Shown here: positions 50,912 through 60,600 of the stretch, piece after piece | Position numbering within the stretch: position 1 is the first letter of the stretch | Layout: every line of letters starts with the position of its first letter | DNA from: Hydrogenoanaerobacterium saccharovorans | GTDB lineage: Bacteria; Bacillota; Clostridia; Oscillospirales; Ruminococcaceae | Assembly: GCF_003814745.1 (NCBI RefSeq) | Contig: NZ_RKRD01000001.1 | Coordinates: 1,550,001-1,614,000, forward strand | DNA: 64,000 bases | Direction of reading: 5' to 3' | The notes under the pieces: generated by a model | What the model was told of the DNA's origin: nothing | Databases searched by the model: none | The model's input: only the letters and a program-made list of their open reading frames with translations | Position numbers and translations under genes: made by a program

Positions 50912-51562
50912 ATGAAAATAGAAAAGCTGAAATTCGACGAAAACGGTCTTATTCCCGCTGTGGTACAAGATTATTACACGAAAAAGGTACTAACCGTAGC
51001 TTACATGAACCACGAGAGCCTGCAAATTAGTATAAAAGAAGGGCACACCTGCTTTTGGAGCCGAAGCCGACAGGAAATTTGGCGCAAAGGCGCAACAAGC
51101 GGCAATGTACAGAAGATTGTATCCATCACTGCGGACTGTGATTATGATGCCCTTACGGTTGAGGTGATTAAAAACGGGCCTGCCTGCCACACCGGGGCAG
51201 ACAGCTGTTTTAATGAAGCTATTTATCAAAGTGAAGAAAGCAACGCTTTTTCGATGGATGCACTATACGAATTGATTGAAGGACGAAAAACAAACAAACA
51301 AGAGGGCAGCTACACCACTTACCTCTTTGATAAAGGGTTGGATAAAATTCTTAAAAAAGTTGGCGAAGAATGCACCGAAGTAATTATCGGGGCAAAGAAT
51401 AATGATAATGCCGAAACCATATACGAAATTGCAGATCTTACCTATCACATTATGGTGCTGATGGTTGAGCGTGGGATTTCTCTTGCGGATATTGCAAACG
51501 AACTTGCAAAACGCCATGTGATTGATAAAAAGGTTAAACAGGAAACATGTAAAGCAGAATGA
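50912..51562 (+). CDS. hisI: Bifunctional phosphoribosyl-AMP cyclohydrolase / phosphoribosyl-ATP pyrophosphatase
   Basis: A 216-residue HisI-HisE fusion. Residues 1-110 are the zinc cyclohydrolase, with the TADCDYDALTVEV Asp ligands and GPACHTGADSCF Cys residues. Residues 115-210 are the HisE pyrophosphatase with GEECTEVIIGAKNND. It catalyses steps two and three. Last gene of this his operon; hisD, hisB and hisC are absent from the window. Confidence 0.96.
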   Translation: MKIEKLKFDENGLIPAVVQDYYTKKVLTVAYMNHESLQISIKEGHTCFWSRSRQEIWRKGATSGNVQKIVSITADCDYDALTVEVIKNGPACHTGADSCFNEAIYQSEESNAFSMDALYELIEGRKTNKQEGSYTTYLFDKGLDKILKKVGEECTEVIIGAKNNDNAETIYEIADLTYHIMVLMVERGISLADIANELAKRHVIDKKVKQETCKAE

Positions 51563-51865
51563 ATATCTTTGATGAAAAACACGCGACTTTAATATTGTAT
51601 CTTTTTGATGGACACTACCTAAAACATATTGCGTAAAGTTCATTATTTTTGCAATTATTTCTATCCATCCCATTTGATAATCTTTAACATATCGCTATTG
51701 TTTAAAAAAGGCCTTCCGTGAGCCGCCCCAGAAGGAATACACAGGAAAAAGAAAAGCCAATTGGAAGTGGTATAATAAACTGGTCACCAAGATAAGGGGA
51801 AAGAGCGAGCTTGATGGGCAGGCTCAAGGTTCGGATTTGAATTGCCGTGGTACACCAGAAAAAGT
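51563..51865. other. Unexplained intergenic stretch between his operon and mglB
   Basis: This 303-bp gap between two convergent genes holds no recognisable gene, terminator or insertion-sequence end. From about 51681 the plus strand has a stop-free frame of 81 codons that runs into mglB antisense (to 51923). It reads as basic, coding-like sequence (REPPQKEYTGKRKANWKWYN), but has no ribosome site and is not a family I know. It may be a scar of a lost element or gene. Confidence 0.5.
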
Positions 51866-52912
51866 CTACAAAGCAATAGCATTTTCAATTTCATCTACAT
51901 TCTCCTTTGTAACCGTCCTATGAGGTATCCATATGTAGCGTTGTTTTAAATCCGGTGGATTTTCCACCGTCTTTCCACCCGTAGAAAGCGCATACGCCAA
52001 ATTAAAAATAGCTTCTGCCTGTCCTTTGGCATCGTTTAGTACAGTACCCATTAATGTACCGTCTTTAATTGCCTCTAACGCCGGAGCAATTGCGTCAATC
52101 CCAACAATCAGCGGTAAGTTCTCACATTCCATTTCTCGGAAAGTGTCAATCGCACCCAATGCCATATTGTCGTTATTACTCAGCACCATCTCAATTCTGT
52201 CGCCATATTTGTTCAGCCACTGTGACATTACCACACCAGCCTGTGCCCTCTGCCAATTAGCTGTTTCACTTTCAAGCTTTTCTACTTTTATACCAGCCTC
52301 TGTAATGGTTTTGATTGTTGACTCTGTGCGGATGAGAGAATCTTGATGCCCCTGTTCACCTTCCAAAATGACATACTGCAGTTTATCGTCACCGTTTTTA
52401 TCCCACCGTTTTGGGTTTTTTCGATAGGATTCAACGACAATACCACCCTCCAAAACGCCCGATTCGTTTGCTAACGAGCAGACATAATAAAGCTTGTCCC
52501 ATCGCTGCATGTCCTCTTCCACTGGCTCGCGGTTAAAAAAAACAATCGGCACATCGTTGGCTTTTGCATGGTCAATAATAACGGAAGCTGCTGTGCGATC
52601 TACCATATTAACACAAATGACATCGTAGTTCTGCTCTATAAACTGATTCACCTGATCATTTTGTAGGTTTTGGCTGCCCATAGCATCCATGATGTTAACT
52701 ATAATTCTTTTGTTTTCAGAAAACTCCTTATTCTTTGCGAATTTCTCAATATGGGCAGGAATAGTCGAGATGAAGGGGTCCTCCATCTGGTACACCGTTA
52801 CACCGATTTTTATCTGTTTGTCTTCCTTGACCGCACCCCCGCTGTTAAGACAAGTGACTGGGAGAATACCCAAGCAGACTGATACTACCAACCACTTGAT
52901 TATTTTTTTCAT
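51866..52912 (-). CDS. mglB: Galactose/methyl-galactoside-type ABC transporter binding protein
   Basis: A 348-residue exported sugar-binding protein. The signal peptide (MKKIIKWLVVSVCLGILPVT) is followed by a type 1 periplasmic-binding fold; the Cys after it is a poor lipobox. MglB-like signatures are MEDPFISTIPAHIEKF, CVNMVDRTAASVIIDHAK, PIVFFNREPV near residue 120 and VLSNNDNMALGAIDTF near residue 255. The rest of an Mgl transporter (mglA, mglC) does not follow; the next gene downstream is the convergent hisI. It is at the end of the two-component and GH97 locus. Confidence 0.9.
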   Translation of the reverse strand: MKKIIKWLVVSVCLGILPVTCLNSGGAVKEDKQIKIGVTVYQMEDPFISTIPAHIEKFAKNKEFSENKRIIVNIMDAMGSQNLQNDQVNQFIEQNYDVICVNMVDRTAASVIIDHAKANDVPIVFFNREPVEEDMQRWDKLYYVCSLANESGVLEGGIVVESYRKNPKRWDKNGDDKLQYVILEGEQGHQDSLIRTESTIKTITEAGIKVEKLESETANWQRAQAGVVMSQWLNKYGDRIEMVLSNNDNMALGAIDTFREMECENLPLIVGIDAIAPALEAIKDGTLMGTVLNDAKGQAEAIFNLAYALSTGGKTVENPPDLKQRYIWIPHRTVTKENVDEIENAIAL

Positions 52913-52983
52913 ACTGCCACTCCTTTTTTATGCAGAATTTGCAAATCCATTTTAATGTAGAGAGCCCCAAAAATGGATGTATT

Positions 52984-53931
52984 TTACCCACCAAAGGGGA
53001 ATAGTAATCTTTGGTTTTCTGTGTCGTACATGTTGTCCTTGGAAATTATCCTGTATTCCACCGTAACAATCTTATCTATCCTTCTCCTGTTAATTGCATC
53101 TACCGCTTTCTCTACCCCTAGATAACCAATACTAAACTCATTTTGCACCACCGTTGCACAGATGATATTCTGCTCCATGTAATAAGCAATCTGATTGGTG
53201 GCACCAATACCAAAAAGATTCTGTCCTTGGATATGATTTTTTTGAAAGAGCTTTGCTGTATTCTCCAACCAAATGGAGTCGAGCGTCACAACGGCATCAA
53301 AGTTGTACGCTTGAAGGTTTGAGCAAAGCAAGGCATCCATTTTATTTACTTCTTTAATATGAATTTTTTTGGCTTTTAACACCGAAAGCAGACCCCTGCG
53401 TCGTTCTAGGATGCTGCTGCACGCTTCGTCCCCCCCAACCAGTAAAACCTTGCCGTTTGGAATGCCGGAGGTTATAATATTTTCTGCTAGTTTTACCCCC
53501 ATTTCATAATTATTGGCTGATATATAAGATAGAATGGCATTGCTATGAATACTTGACTCAATGCAAACAATCGGCACTTGTGTTGCAGCTTCCTCCACAG
53601 ACCTTACGAGACCAGTTGAAGAAGCCGCTGACAGTACAATAGCCTGTGCGCCTCCGGCAACTTCTCGTTGTATCAAAGCTTTCTGTTCTAACAAGCTGTT
53701 TTCTTCTGAAAGAGTAATAAAAGTAATGTTAGCGTGAAGATCATGCGCTGCCTGGTTTATCCCTTGCCTAATCCCTAACCAGTTGTCACCGCTTTGACCC
53801 CTTACAATCACAGAAATTGCATAAGAAGCCTGTGCATGATTTTTATCTTGTAAAATACCCACAAGGGCAAGTGTTTGCAGCAAAAAGATAAAGAGCACCG
53901 CCAGAAATTGATACAGCTTTTTAGGGGTCAT
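52984..53931 (-). CDS. Sugar-binding (type 1 periplasmic) protein, probable sensor accessory
   Basis: A 315-residue exported protein with a short N-terminal helix (LYQFLAVLFIFLLQTLALVGIL), likely a membrane anchor, and a type 1 sugar-binding fold (VRGQSGDNWLGIRQGINQAAHDL; QAIVLSAASSTGLV; DAVVTLDSIWLENTAK). It lies 4 bases after the histidine kinase, so it is coupled to it and not to a transporter. By analogy with kinase plus binding-protein sensors (for example XylFII with LytS) it may present sugar to the kinase; this role is inference. Confidence 0.85.
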   Translation of the reverse strand: MTPKKLYQFLAVLFIFLLQTLALVGILQDKNHAQASYAISVIVRGQSGDNWLGIRQGINQAAHDLHANITFITLSEENSLLEQKALIQREVAGGAQAIVLSAASSTGLVRSVEEAATQVPIVCIESSIHSNAILSYISANNYEMGVKLAENIITSGIPNGKVLLVGGDEACSSILERRRGLLSVLKAKKIHIKEVNKMDALLCSNLQAYNFDAVVTLDSIWLENTAKLFQKNHIQGQNLFGIGATNQIAYYMEQNIICATVVQNEFSIGYLGVEKAVDAINRRRIDKIVTVEYRIISKDNMYDTENQRLLFPFGG

Positions 53932-53935
53932 TCAC

Positions 53936-55735
53936 TTAATCCTCCTTGTTCTGCTTCGTATTATACTCAATACAAGGCAGATGGATTCTCACCGTTGTTC
54001 CATACCCAAGTTGGCTCAATATTTCAAGACCATACTGTAAACCAAAGGCAATCTGTATGCGTTCATGTACATTTTTCAGCCCAATTCCCGAACCCTTAGA
54101 GCGTATCTTTTCCGTTCCCATAAGCAGCAGCCGGCAAACCTCCGGAGAAATCCCGTCCCCATTATCTGCCACATCAATGTACAAATCATTGTTATTTAAA
54201 TAGGTTTTCACCATAATTTCTCCCTCCCCTTCCATCAGCTCCATTCCATGATAGATCGCGTTTTCTAGCAAAGGCTGCACAATCAGTTTAACCGTAGAAA
54301 GATTTAGTGCACGTGGATCTGTGTCAAACTTGACGGAGAATTTATTCTGGTAGCGAACCATTTGGATCGTGAGGTAATTCTTGGCATGTTCCAATTCATC
54401 CGCGATGCAAATAATATTCTTACCTTTGCTCAAACTAATGCGAAATAGCCTTGCCAGCGAAGTTACCATTTTATTTGCCTCGGCAGTGCGTTGGTTCTCA
54501 ACCATCCATACGATTGAATCAAGCGTATTATAGAGAAAATGAGGATTAATCTGGCTTTGCAGCGCGTCCAATTCACTTCTCCTTTTTGCCTCTTGTTCCA
54601 GTACAATATCATCCATCAGTTTACGCATCTGAGTGGCCATTGAGCGAATGGTGATGCCAAGGTGCTGAATTTCATACGATCCGCCGACCGCTATATCAGC
54701 ATTTAAGTTGCCTTCTTCCAACCGTTCCACGGATCGTTGTAAGTTTTTAATCGGCTCTGCAATTTTAGATGAGACCTGCTGATTGATAAAAATCGTTAAA
54801 ATAATGAGTAACATTATGATAAATAATGAAAGTAGTTGGATATGAGAATAGTTCGCAGTAATATCCTTCATAGGCATTACCCCTACAATCTTCCATCCTG
54901 TATACCCTACTGATTTTACTGTAACTACCTGTTTTTCCCCGTGAAAAGTCTCCACAAAATCTCCATCGTCATATTCTGCCATGTTAATGTTGTTTTCTTT
55001 AAGCAGTTTTGAGTAGATCAGCTGTTGGCGTGGATGATAGATAATATCCCCCTCATTGTTAATAAGATAAATATACCCTGATTTTCCGAGATTAACGTCT
55101 CGAAAGAGTTGTTCGATACCCCAAAAATTCATATCTACCAATAAAACTCCAGGATGCACCTCGCCATTTTGTGTAAGCTCAACAGCACGTGAAAGAGACA
55201 CAACCCAGCGATAGCGGCAATCAGGGTCGTCAAAAAGATTTTGTACGTGCGGAGTTGAAAAGTGCATATTTTCAATTTTATCAAATGCGTTTTGAAACCA
55301 CTGCTGCTGCGTGGGCACTACATCCTTTTTAAGCTTTGCCAGCGGGGCACAGCTAATGAGCTTGCCATTTTCACTCAGCAGCACAATACTGATTAAAAGG
55401 TCCTTGTTGGCATCGTAAAGCAGGGTCATTTCATCATCAATTGAATTGTACGAAAGGTCGTTTCGCTTAATCACACGGTAGTATATTGAATCGGATACTC
55501 GCCGCATATTCCGAAGATATACATCAAGATTGAGATTTACTTGTTCAACTACCCGCCTGTTGTTCTGTTTCATCATAATCTCGCCTGTAGAAAAAAAACT
55601 CGTTAAGAGTGCGACACCGAGCAATAGCATTCCGGTTAAAGCTACCACTGTAAAAGAAAGAGAAATCATATACTGAATACTTTTTTGGCGGTAAGGTATA
55701 ATCAACTTGTGCCACACTTGTTTAATGTGTTTCAC
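53936..55735 (-). CDS. Sensor histidine kinase, YesM/LytS class
   Basis: A 599-residue membrane kinase. Helix 1 is at about 22-47 and helix 2 at about 300-318, enclosing a dCache-like extracytoplasmic sensor (residues 50-295). HAMP is at about 320-372, the phospho-acceptor His399 in SQINPHFLYNTLDS and an HATPase domain at about 480-595 (LVQPLLENAIYHG, VADNGDGISPE, GSGIGLKNVHERI). Translation begins at GTG 55735, overlapping the response-regulator gene by 14 bp. With the regulator it forms a complete two-component system. Confidence 0.92.
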   Translation of the reverse strand: MKHIKQVWHKLIIPYRQKSIQYMISLSFTVVALTGMLLLGVALLTSFFSTGEIMMKQNNRRVVEQVNLNLDVYLRNMRRVSDSIYYRVIKRNDLSYNSIDDEMTLLYDANKDLLISIVLLSENGKLISCAPLAKLKKDVVPTQQQWFQNAFDKIENMHFSTPHVQNLFDDPDCRYRWVVSLSRAVELTQNGEVHPGVLLVDMNFWGIEQLFRDVNLGKSGYIYLINNEGDIIYHPRQQLIYSKLLKENNINMAEYDDGDFVETFHGEKQVVTVKSVGYTGWKIVGVMPMKDITANYSHIQLLSLFIIMLLIILTIFINQQVSSKIAEPIKNLQRSVERLEEGNLNADIAVGGSYEIQHLGITIRSMATQMRKLMDDIVLEQEAKRRSELDALQSQINPHFLYNTLDSIVWMVENQRTAEANKMVTSLARLFRISLSKGKNIICIADELEHAKNYLTIQMVRYQNKFSVKFDTDPRALNLSTVKLIVQPLLENAIYHGMELMEGEGEIMVKTYLNNNDLYIDVADNGDGISPEVCRLLLMGTEKIRSKGSGIGLKNVHERIQIAFGLQYGLEILSQLGYGTTVRIHLPCIEYNTKQNKED

Positions 55736-57356
55736 ATTTCATTACTCCCCTACTGCGATATTTTACAGGTGACATTCCAAACTGTTTTTTAAAAACGTAA
55801 CTAAAATATGTAGATTCATTGTAGCCTACCTTCTGAGCGATTTCGCTTAACAAGCATTCCGTTGTGTTCAACAGCTTTACTGCCTCATTCAATCGTACCT
55901 GTGTTAAATAACTTACAAAGCTTATTCCGGTTTCACGTTTAAATAGGGTAGAAAAATGGCTGGTACTTAAATGGAGATAGGAACATATTTTTTCAAGCGA
56001 CATCTCAGCATCTGAATAGTGTGCTTGTATATATTGTTTTGCCTCTTCTGCGATTCGCTTGGTCATGTTCATCCGTTCTTGCCTGATGAGTCTGTTAATT
56101 TTACTGCAGATATATTGCAGCCATTCCTTCAATTCTTCCAGTGAATTAAAATCTGCTATAGATAGTAAACTATCAAAACCTTTTTCTAAAAACTCAGTAC
56201 TTTCGAGATGATAGTCCCTAATAATTTTTAGTAGCTCTGTTATTAACTCCATCAAGAGCAATTGGTACTGTAAAAGCTGATATCGTTTAGCATAAAATAA
56301 TGATAAAAATCTTGAAATCTCGTTTGTAATTTCTTTGAAATCTCCAATTATTATTGCAGAAATAAGTTCGTTAAAATTGTATTCTACATAATCGTGCGTT
56401 GCTACATTCTTAGGCTCCATATCATCTATATAGATTGCTCCACTACTACCGGCTAATACACAATATCGTAATGCACTTTTTGCCCCTCTGACAGAACACC
56501 ATAATGAGGAAAGAGATGTGCAAAGCGAGCCTATTCCAGCTGAAATGTCAAAAAGCAGATAGCGCTGCACTTGCTTGCAAACCTGGTCCATCCCATTAAT
56601 AAAGCTAACCATTTCATCCTGTCCGCTGAGCATTGCCAGCACTGCAACAAAATCTTGATAGAGAGTGGTTTTAAATGAGCAATAGGGCGGTAAGTTTTCT
56701 TCAATTAATTGCTTAATCATATGCGGAATAAGTTCTTTTCGACTAGTTGTGGTATATTGAGTTTCATTTTTGTGAATGCCATAATGTGGTTCTACTAGCG
56801 CAACCGCCCAAAACGAGCCCGCAAAAGATATTTCATAGAGCCCTGCCTGCTCCAAAATCCACTGCTCGGATACATTTCCGTTAAACAAGCGATTGAAGAG
56901 TTGTTCTCGAAGAATAGGAAGGCTTCTTTCGTACTGTTCGCTTAACTGCTTAATATTGCATTTTTGGGCGAATTCATTATCCAATTTATCCTTAACTCTG
57001 TTTAAAACACCAATTAGTTCTTGAGAATCAATTGGTTTCAAGACATATTCTGTTACATTTACCTTGATTGCCTTCTGTGCATATTCAAAATCATCAAACC
57101 CTGTAAATATCACCAACTTTACGTCACGCATCATACGGTGAAGGCGCTCGCATAGCTCTAATCCATCCATAAACGGCATCTTAATGTCCGTCATTACTAC
57201 ATCAGGATGCAAGTTCTGCGCTAGTTCCAACGCTTCTTGCCCATTTCCGGCAGTTGCCACCAGCTCAAAATCGCTGCGTTTCCAATCAATTTTTTGCCGA
57301 ATTCCTTCCCGAATGCTTTCTTCATCGTCTACAATCATAATTTTGTATAAAAACAT
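55722..57356 (-). CDS. Response regulator, YesN class (receiver + AraC-type HTH)
   Basis: A 544-residue regulator. The receiver domain occupies residues 1-125 with phospho-acceptor Asp57 (VVMTDIKMPFMDG) and acid pair Asp10/Asp11. A middle region of about 300 residues is uncharacterised, and the last 105 residues are a double-HTH AraC domain (LEKICSYLHLSTSHFSTLFKRE; VGYNESTYFSYVFKKQFGMSP). The start at 57356 follows AAAGGA. It is likely to control the surface glycosidase and sugar uptake genes of this locus. Confidence 0.92.
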   Translation of the reverse strand: MFLYKIMIVDDEESIREGIRQKIDWKRSDFELVATAGNGQEALELAQNLHPDVVMTDIKMPFMDGLELCERLHRMMRDVKLVIFTGFDDFEYAQKAIKVNVTEYVLKPIDSQELIGVLNRVKDKLDNEFAQKCNIKQLSEQYERSLPILREQLFNRLFNGNVSEQWILEQAGLYEISFAGSFWAVALVEPHYGIHKNETQYTTTSRKELIPHMIKQLIEENLPPYCSFKTTLYQDFVAVLAMLSGQDEMVSFINGMDQVCKQVQRYLLFDISAGIGSLCTSLSSLWCSVRGAKSALRYCVLAGSSGAIYIDDMEPKNVATHDYVEYNFNELISAIIIGDFKEITNEISRFLSLFYAKRYQLLQYQLLLMELITELLKIIRDYHLESTEFLEKGFDSLLSIADFNSLEELKEWLQYICSKINRLIRQERMNMTKRIAEEAKQYIQAHYSDAEMSLEKICSYLHLSTSHFSTLFKRETGISFVSYLTQVRLNEAVKLLNTTECLLSEIAQKVGYNESTYFSYVFKKQFGMSPVKYRSRGVMKCETH

Positions 57357-57556
57357 ATCGTTGTATCCTTTCTGCAATTAAAATAATAATTGGATGGAAC
57401 TAAAAAATTTATGTTAATATTTAGATATTTATTGACAGGCAACTCAAAAGAGGCTCTTATTTTAGTTTTATATTCATCTCTCTATCTCATAAAAAACTTT
57501 GTTTTTGCAGAACTATGTTGTTTTCATTATAAATATAAACTAATTTTTAATATGGA

Positions 57557-57590
57557 ACAACAGGCGGCACAAAATGTACCGCCTGTTGCG
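57557..57590 (-). terminator. Hairpin after the GH97 gene
   Basis: AACAGGCGG / CCGCCTGTT stem, about 31 bp after the GH97 stop on the minus strand; weak T-run. Confidence 0.6.
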
Positions 57591-57620
57591 AAGAAAAGTG
57601 AAAAATAGGGTAAGTTAATT

Positions 57621-60600
57621 CTATTTATCCAATCCATTTTTATGTCTTTTATAAATAATGGAAGCAGCAATACTTGGAATTGCAAGACCTGCAACAATCA
57701 TAACTACCCATGGTATTTTATGAGTTGTTTCTATCGGTTTGGAAACAATCTGTTCATCCGGTATTGCAGGAACTGTTTCTTCGGGTATTGTATTGAGCAC
57801 TGCTGTATTGGATAATGGGGCTTCTACGCTTATACCACCAGTTTCAGGATTATTGTTTTGCACTGTTGTGCCTTTAATTGCTTTTGTAATCGGTGTGGTA
57901 CTTATTACATAGTCAGAACAATGGGTAACGGAAAACTCAAACCAACCATTTGCATCTACTATGACATTCGATTTAACAAGTTCCAGCTGGTTCTTGACCG
58001 GATTATAGTAGTAAATATAAATCGTCTTACCCTTATATTGTTCCGACTGAACACAAATTGTGGTTTTACCGGGAAGCTTGCCCTCATAATTAAAGTAAAG
58101 ATTTGTGATATCTGCATTACCAACTAACTTGGAAATTGCTGTTTCATTAGGAGAGTCTACGCTGATTCTTGTATCAAAGTAAACCACACCAGGCATAGAG
58201 TTGATTATATCTTTGCCTTCAAATATCCATTTGTACCATTCACCATTCAGTGTAATGGATTTATTTTTGTTTCTTTGAAGTTCATCGAATATACTTGTAC
58301 TGAAATTATAATTACTGCTAACGTCTACCAATACATTGGCATTGTCAGGCGCACTCTGTAGCTTTTGTCTTATATCCGATACTGAAGCCATATTGGGGAC
58401 AAAATTATTGGAAGAACTTTTTGCGGAATGTTTAGGTTCAGATATGCCTTGCACCACTACGCTGATGTTTGCCTTTAGGTTTAATGGGTTGGTAATGCCG
58501 TCAGCCATAGTAAGCGTACCGGTAAATTCATACGTACCTGCGACATTCGGATTGTAACCATCTTTGCTCCACATAACCGCAAAGTCTTTTTTAGCACCAG
58601 TTAAAAGAGTTGTGTTTACTGTTGCAGGCAGCGCTAATTGTTCAAAAGCTGTACCTTGTTTTACTGTAATGCTACTTGGTTTTGAAATGTCGGCAATCGT
58701 TGTGGATGGGGTATTCTGCTGCATCACTATGCTGATGCTTACCTTCAGATTTGAAGGGTTGGTAATGCCGTCAGCCATAGTAAGCGTACCGGTAAGTTCG
58801 TAGGTACCTGCAGCATTTGGATTGTATCCATCTTTGCTCCATACAACCGCAAAGTCTTTTTTAGCACCTGTTGAGAGAGTTGCATTTACTGTTGCAGGCA
58901 GTGCTAATTGCTCAAAAGCCGTGCCTTGTTTTACTGTAATGCTGCTTGGTTTTGAAACTTCGGTAATTGTTGTGGATGAGGTATTCTGCTGCACCACTAC
59001 GCTGATGCTTGCCTTCAGGTCTGATGGGTTGGTAATGCCGTCAGCCATAGTAAGCGTACCGGTAAGTTCATAGGTACCTGCAGCATTTGGATTGTAGCCA
59101 TCTTTGCTCCACACAACAGCAATGTCTTTTTTAACACCTGTTGAAAGAGTTGTGTTTACTGTTGCAGGCAGCGTTAATTGCTCAAAAGCTGTACCTTGTT
59201 TTACTGTAATGGTGCTTGGCTTTGAAACTGACATAACCGAAACATTTGTTGGGGTTGCAAAATTTATAACCTTACCGTTTACTGTAAAGTCTTCGAAGAC
59301 AACGGGTATTGGACCGTATTTATTGTTGCCACAAACAGCATGAACACCAATTTTAAGGTTTTTGCCCTCTTTTGATACCTGTTGTGGTTCATGTGAGTTT
59401 TTAATCGTAGTCCAGTCAGTATTATTGTAACTAAATGAAGATTTTATAGTGTCTCCGATTTTTTCAATCTTCAGCCATACTGCTTCCTGACTTGGCATTG
59501 TATCTGCTGCTTGGTCGGTCGTCCAAGTTCTATTATCAGGACGCCATCCAGATTCATTAAGTGTATAAGTTTCAAAACAGTTTCTTCCCGTGAATCTTCT
59601 TCTAAGCGATAAATTCACTTTATCATCTTGGAAAACTGACAAACCAATTGCCTGATTTTGTTGATCCAACTGTGAACTTTTAATTTTTACCGTCATAGTG
59701 AAGTCACCTTCCGGTGCATCCCTATAAAGGAAATTTTTAAAAGTAAGAGCACTTCCAATTTCACCTGGTAATATTGTTAACTCTAACTGGTTTTCTGCCA
59801 AAAGCTTTCTATATATGGGTATCTCCTTTACAAAACTCCAACCATCTGCCAGTTTATACGGGTCGTCCAAAACAGTTACTTTACACTCTGCTTTTATAGC
59901 AGGGTTTTTTGAGGAACTAGCTGTGATTGTTGTTTTGCCGGGCTTTAATGTAGAAACTACGCCACTATTGCTTACAATTGCGGCATCAGGATTGCTGGTA
60001 GACCATACTACCTGATCATAATCGTAACAATTGATATCTGTAGTTACAAACAGGCTGAGAGATTGATTAATCGATAGTGTCTCATTTGTCTTATCTAATT
60101 GTATCGTACCTATTGTTTGTGCCTCACCCTGTGTAATTTTGACGATACATCCTCCTCCGGGGGACATGGGAATTGTCAGCGTGGTTTCAGAGGTTACTTC
60201 TTTTTGCTCTACAAGCAAATCATTTTTAGTTGCTCCATCTTTATAAATCGTTGCATGATAACTTTCACCGGGTTTTAGAAAAACAAGAGGTATTACTGCA
60301 TCTCGTTTTTCAGAATCGCTTCCGTTATTGTAGGTATTGATAGATGCAGTATACCAAATATCTTGGCTTCTGCGTGCAACCGTTACAAACTGCCCCGGCA
60401 GTCCGTCAATATATTTTGTTTCATCCCATGCAGCAGGAAGATTTTGAAGTAAAGGCAGCCCCGGGCTCCTCTCATAATCTTTAATGGGGCTTGCCATACA
60501 GGGCAGACCGGATTCAAACACAAAGTTAATTGCCAGCTGTTGTGCGGTTGTAATGTTGGTATTAGTTTTTGGATAAATGAACGGAGTAATATCCGTAGGA

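Noticed and set aside
51700..51865. End of an insertion sequence or group II intron
   Set aside because: No terminal inverted repeat, target duplication, intron domain V or transposase motif is visible; kept only as an unexplained scar.
58435..59244. Regular repeats that might be a CRISPR array
   Set aside because: The unit is 270 bp, continuous and in frame; it encodes Ig-like domains with no spacers.
58564..59343. Plus-strand open frames opposite the GH97 repeats
   Set aside because: They mirror the protein repeat on the other strand, repeat at 270-bp intervals and have no ribosome sites.
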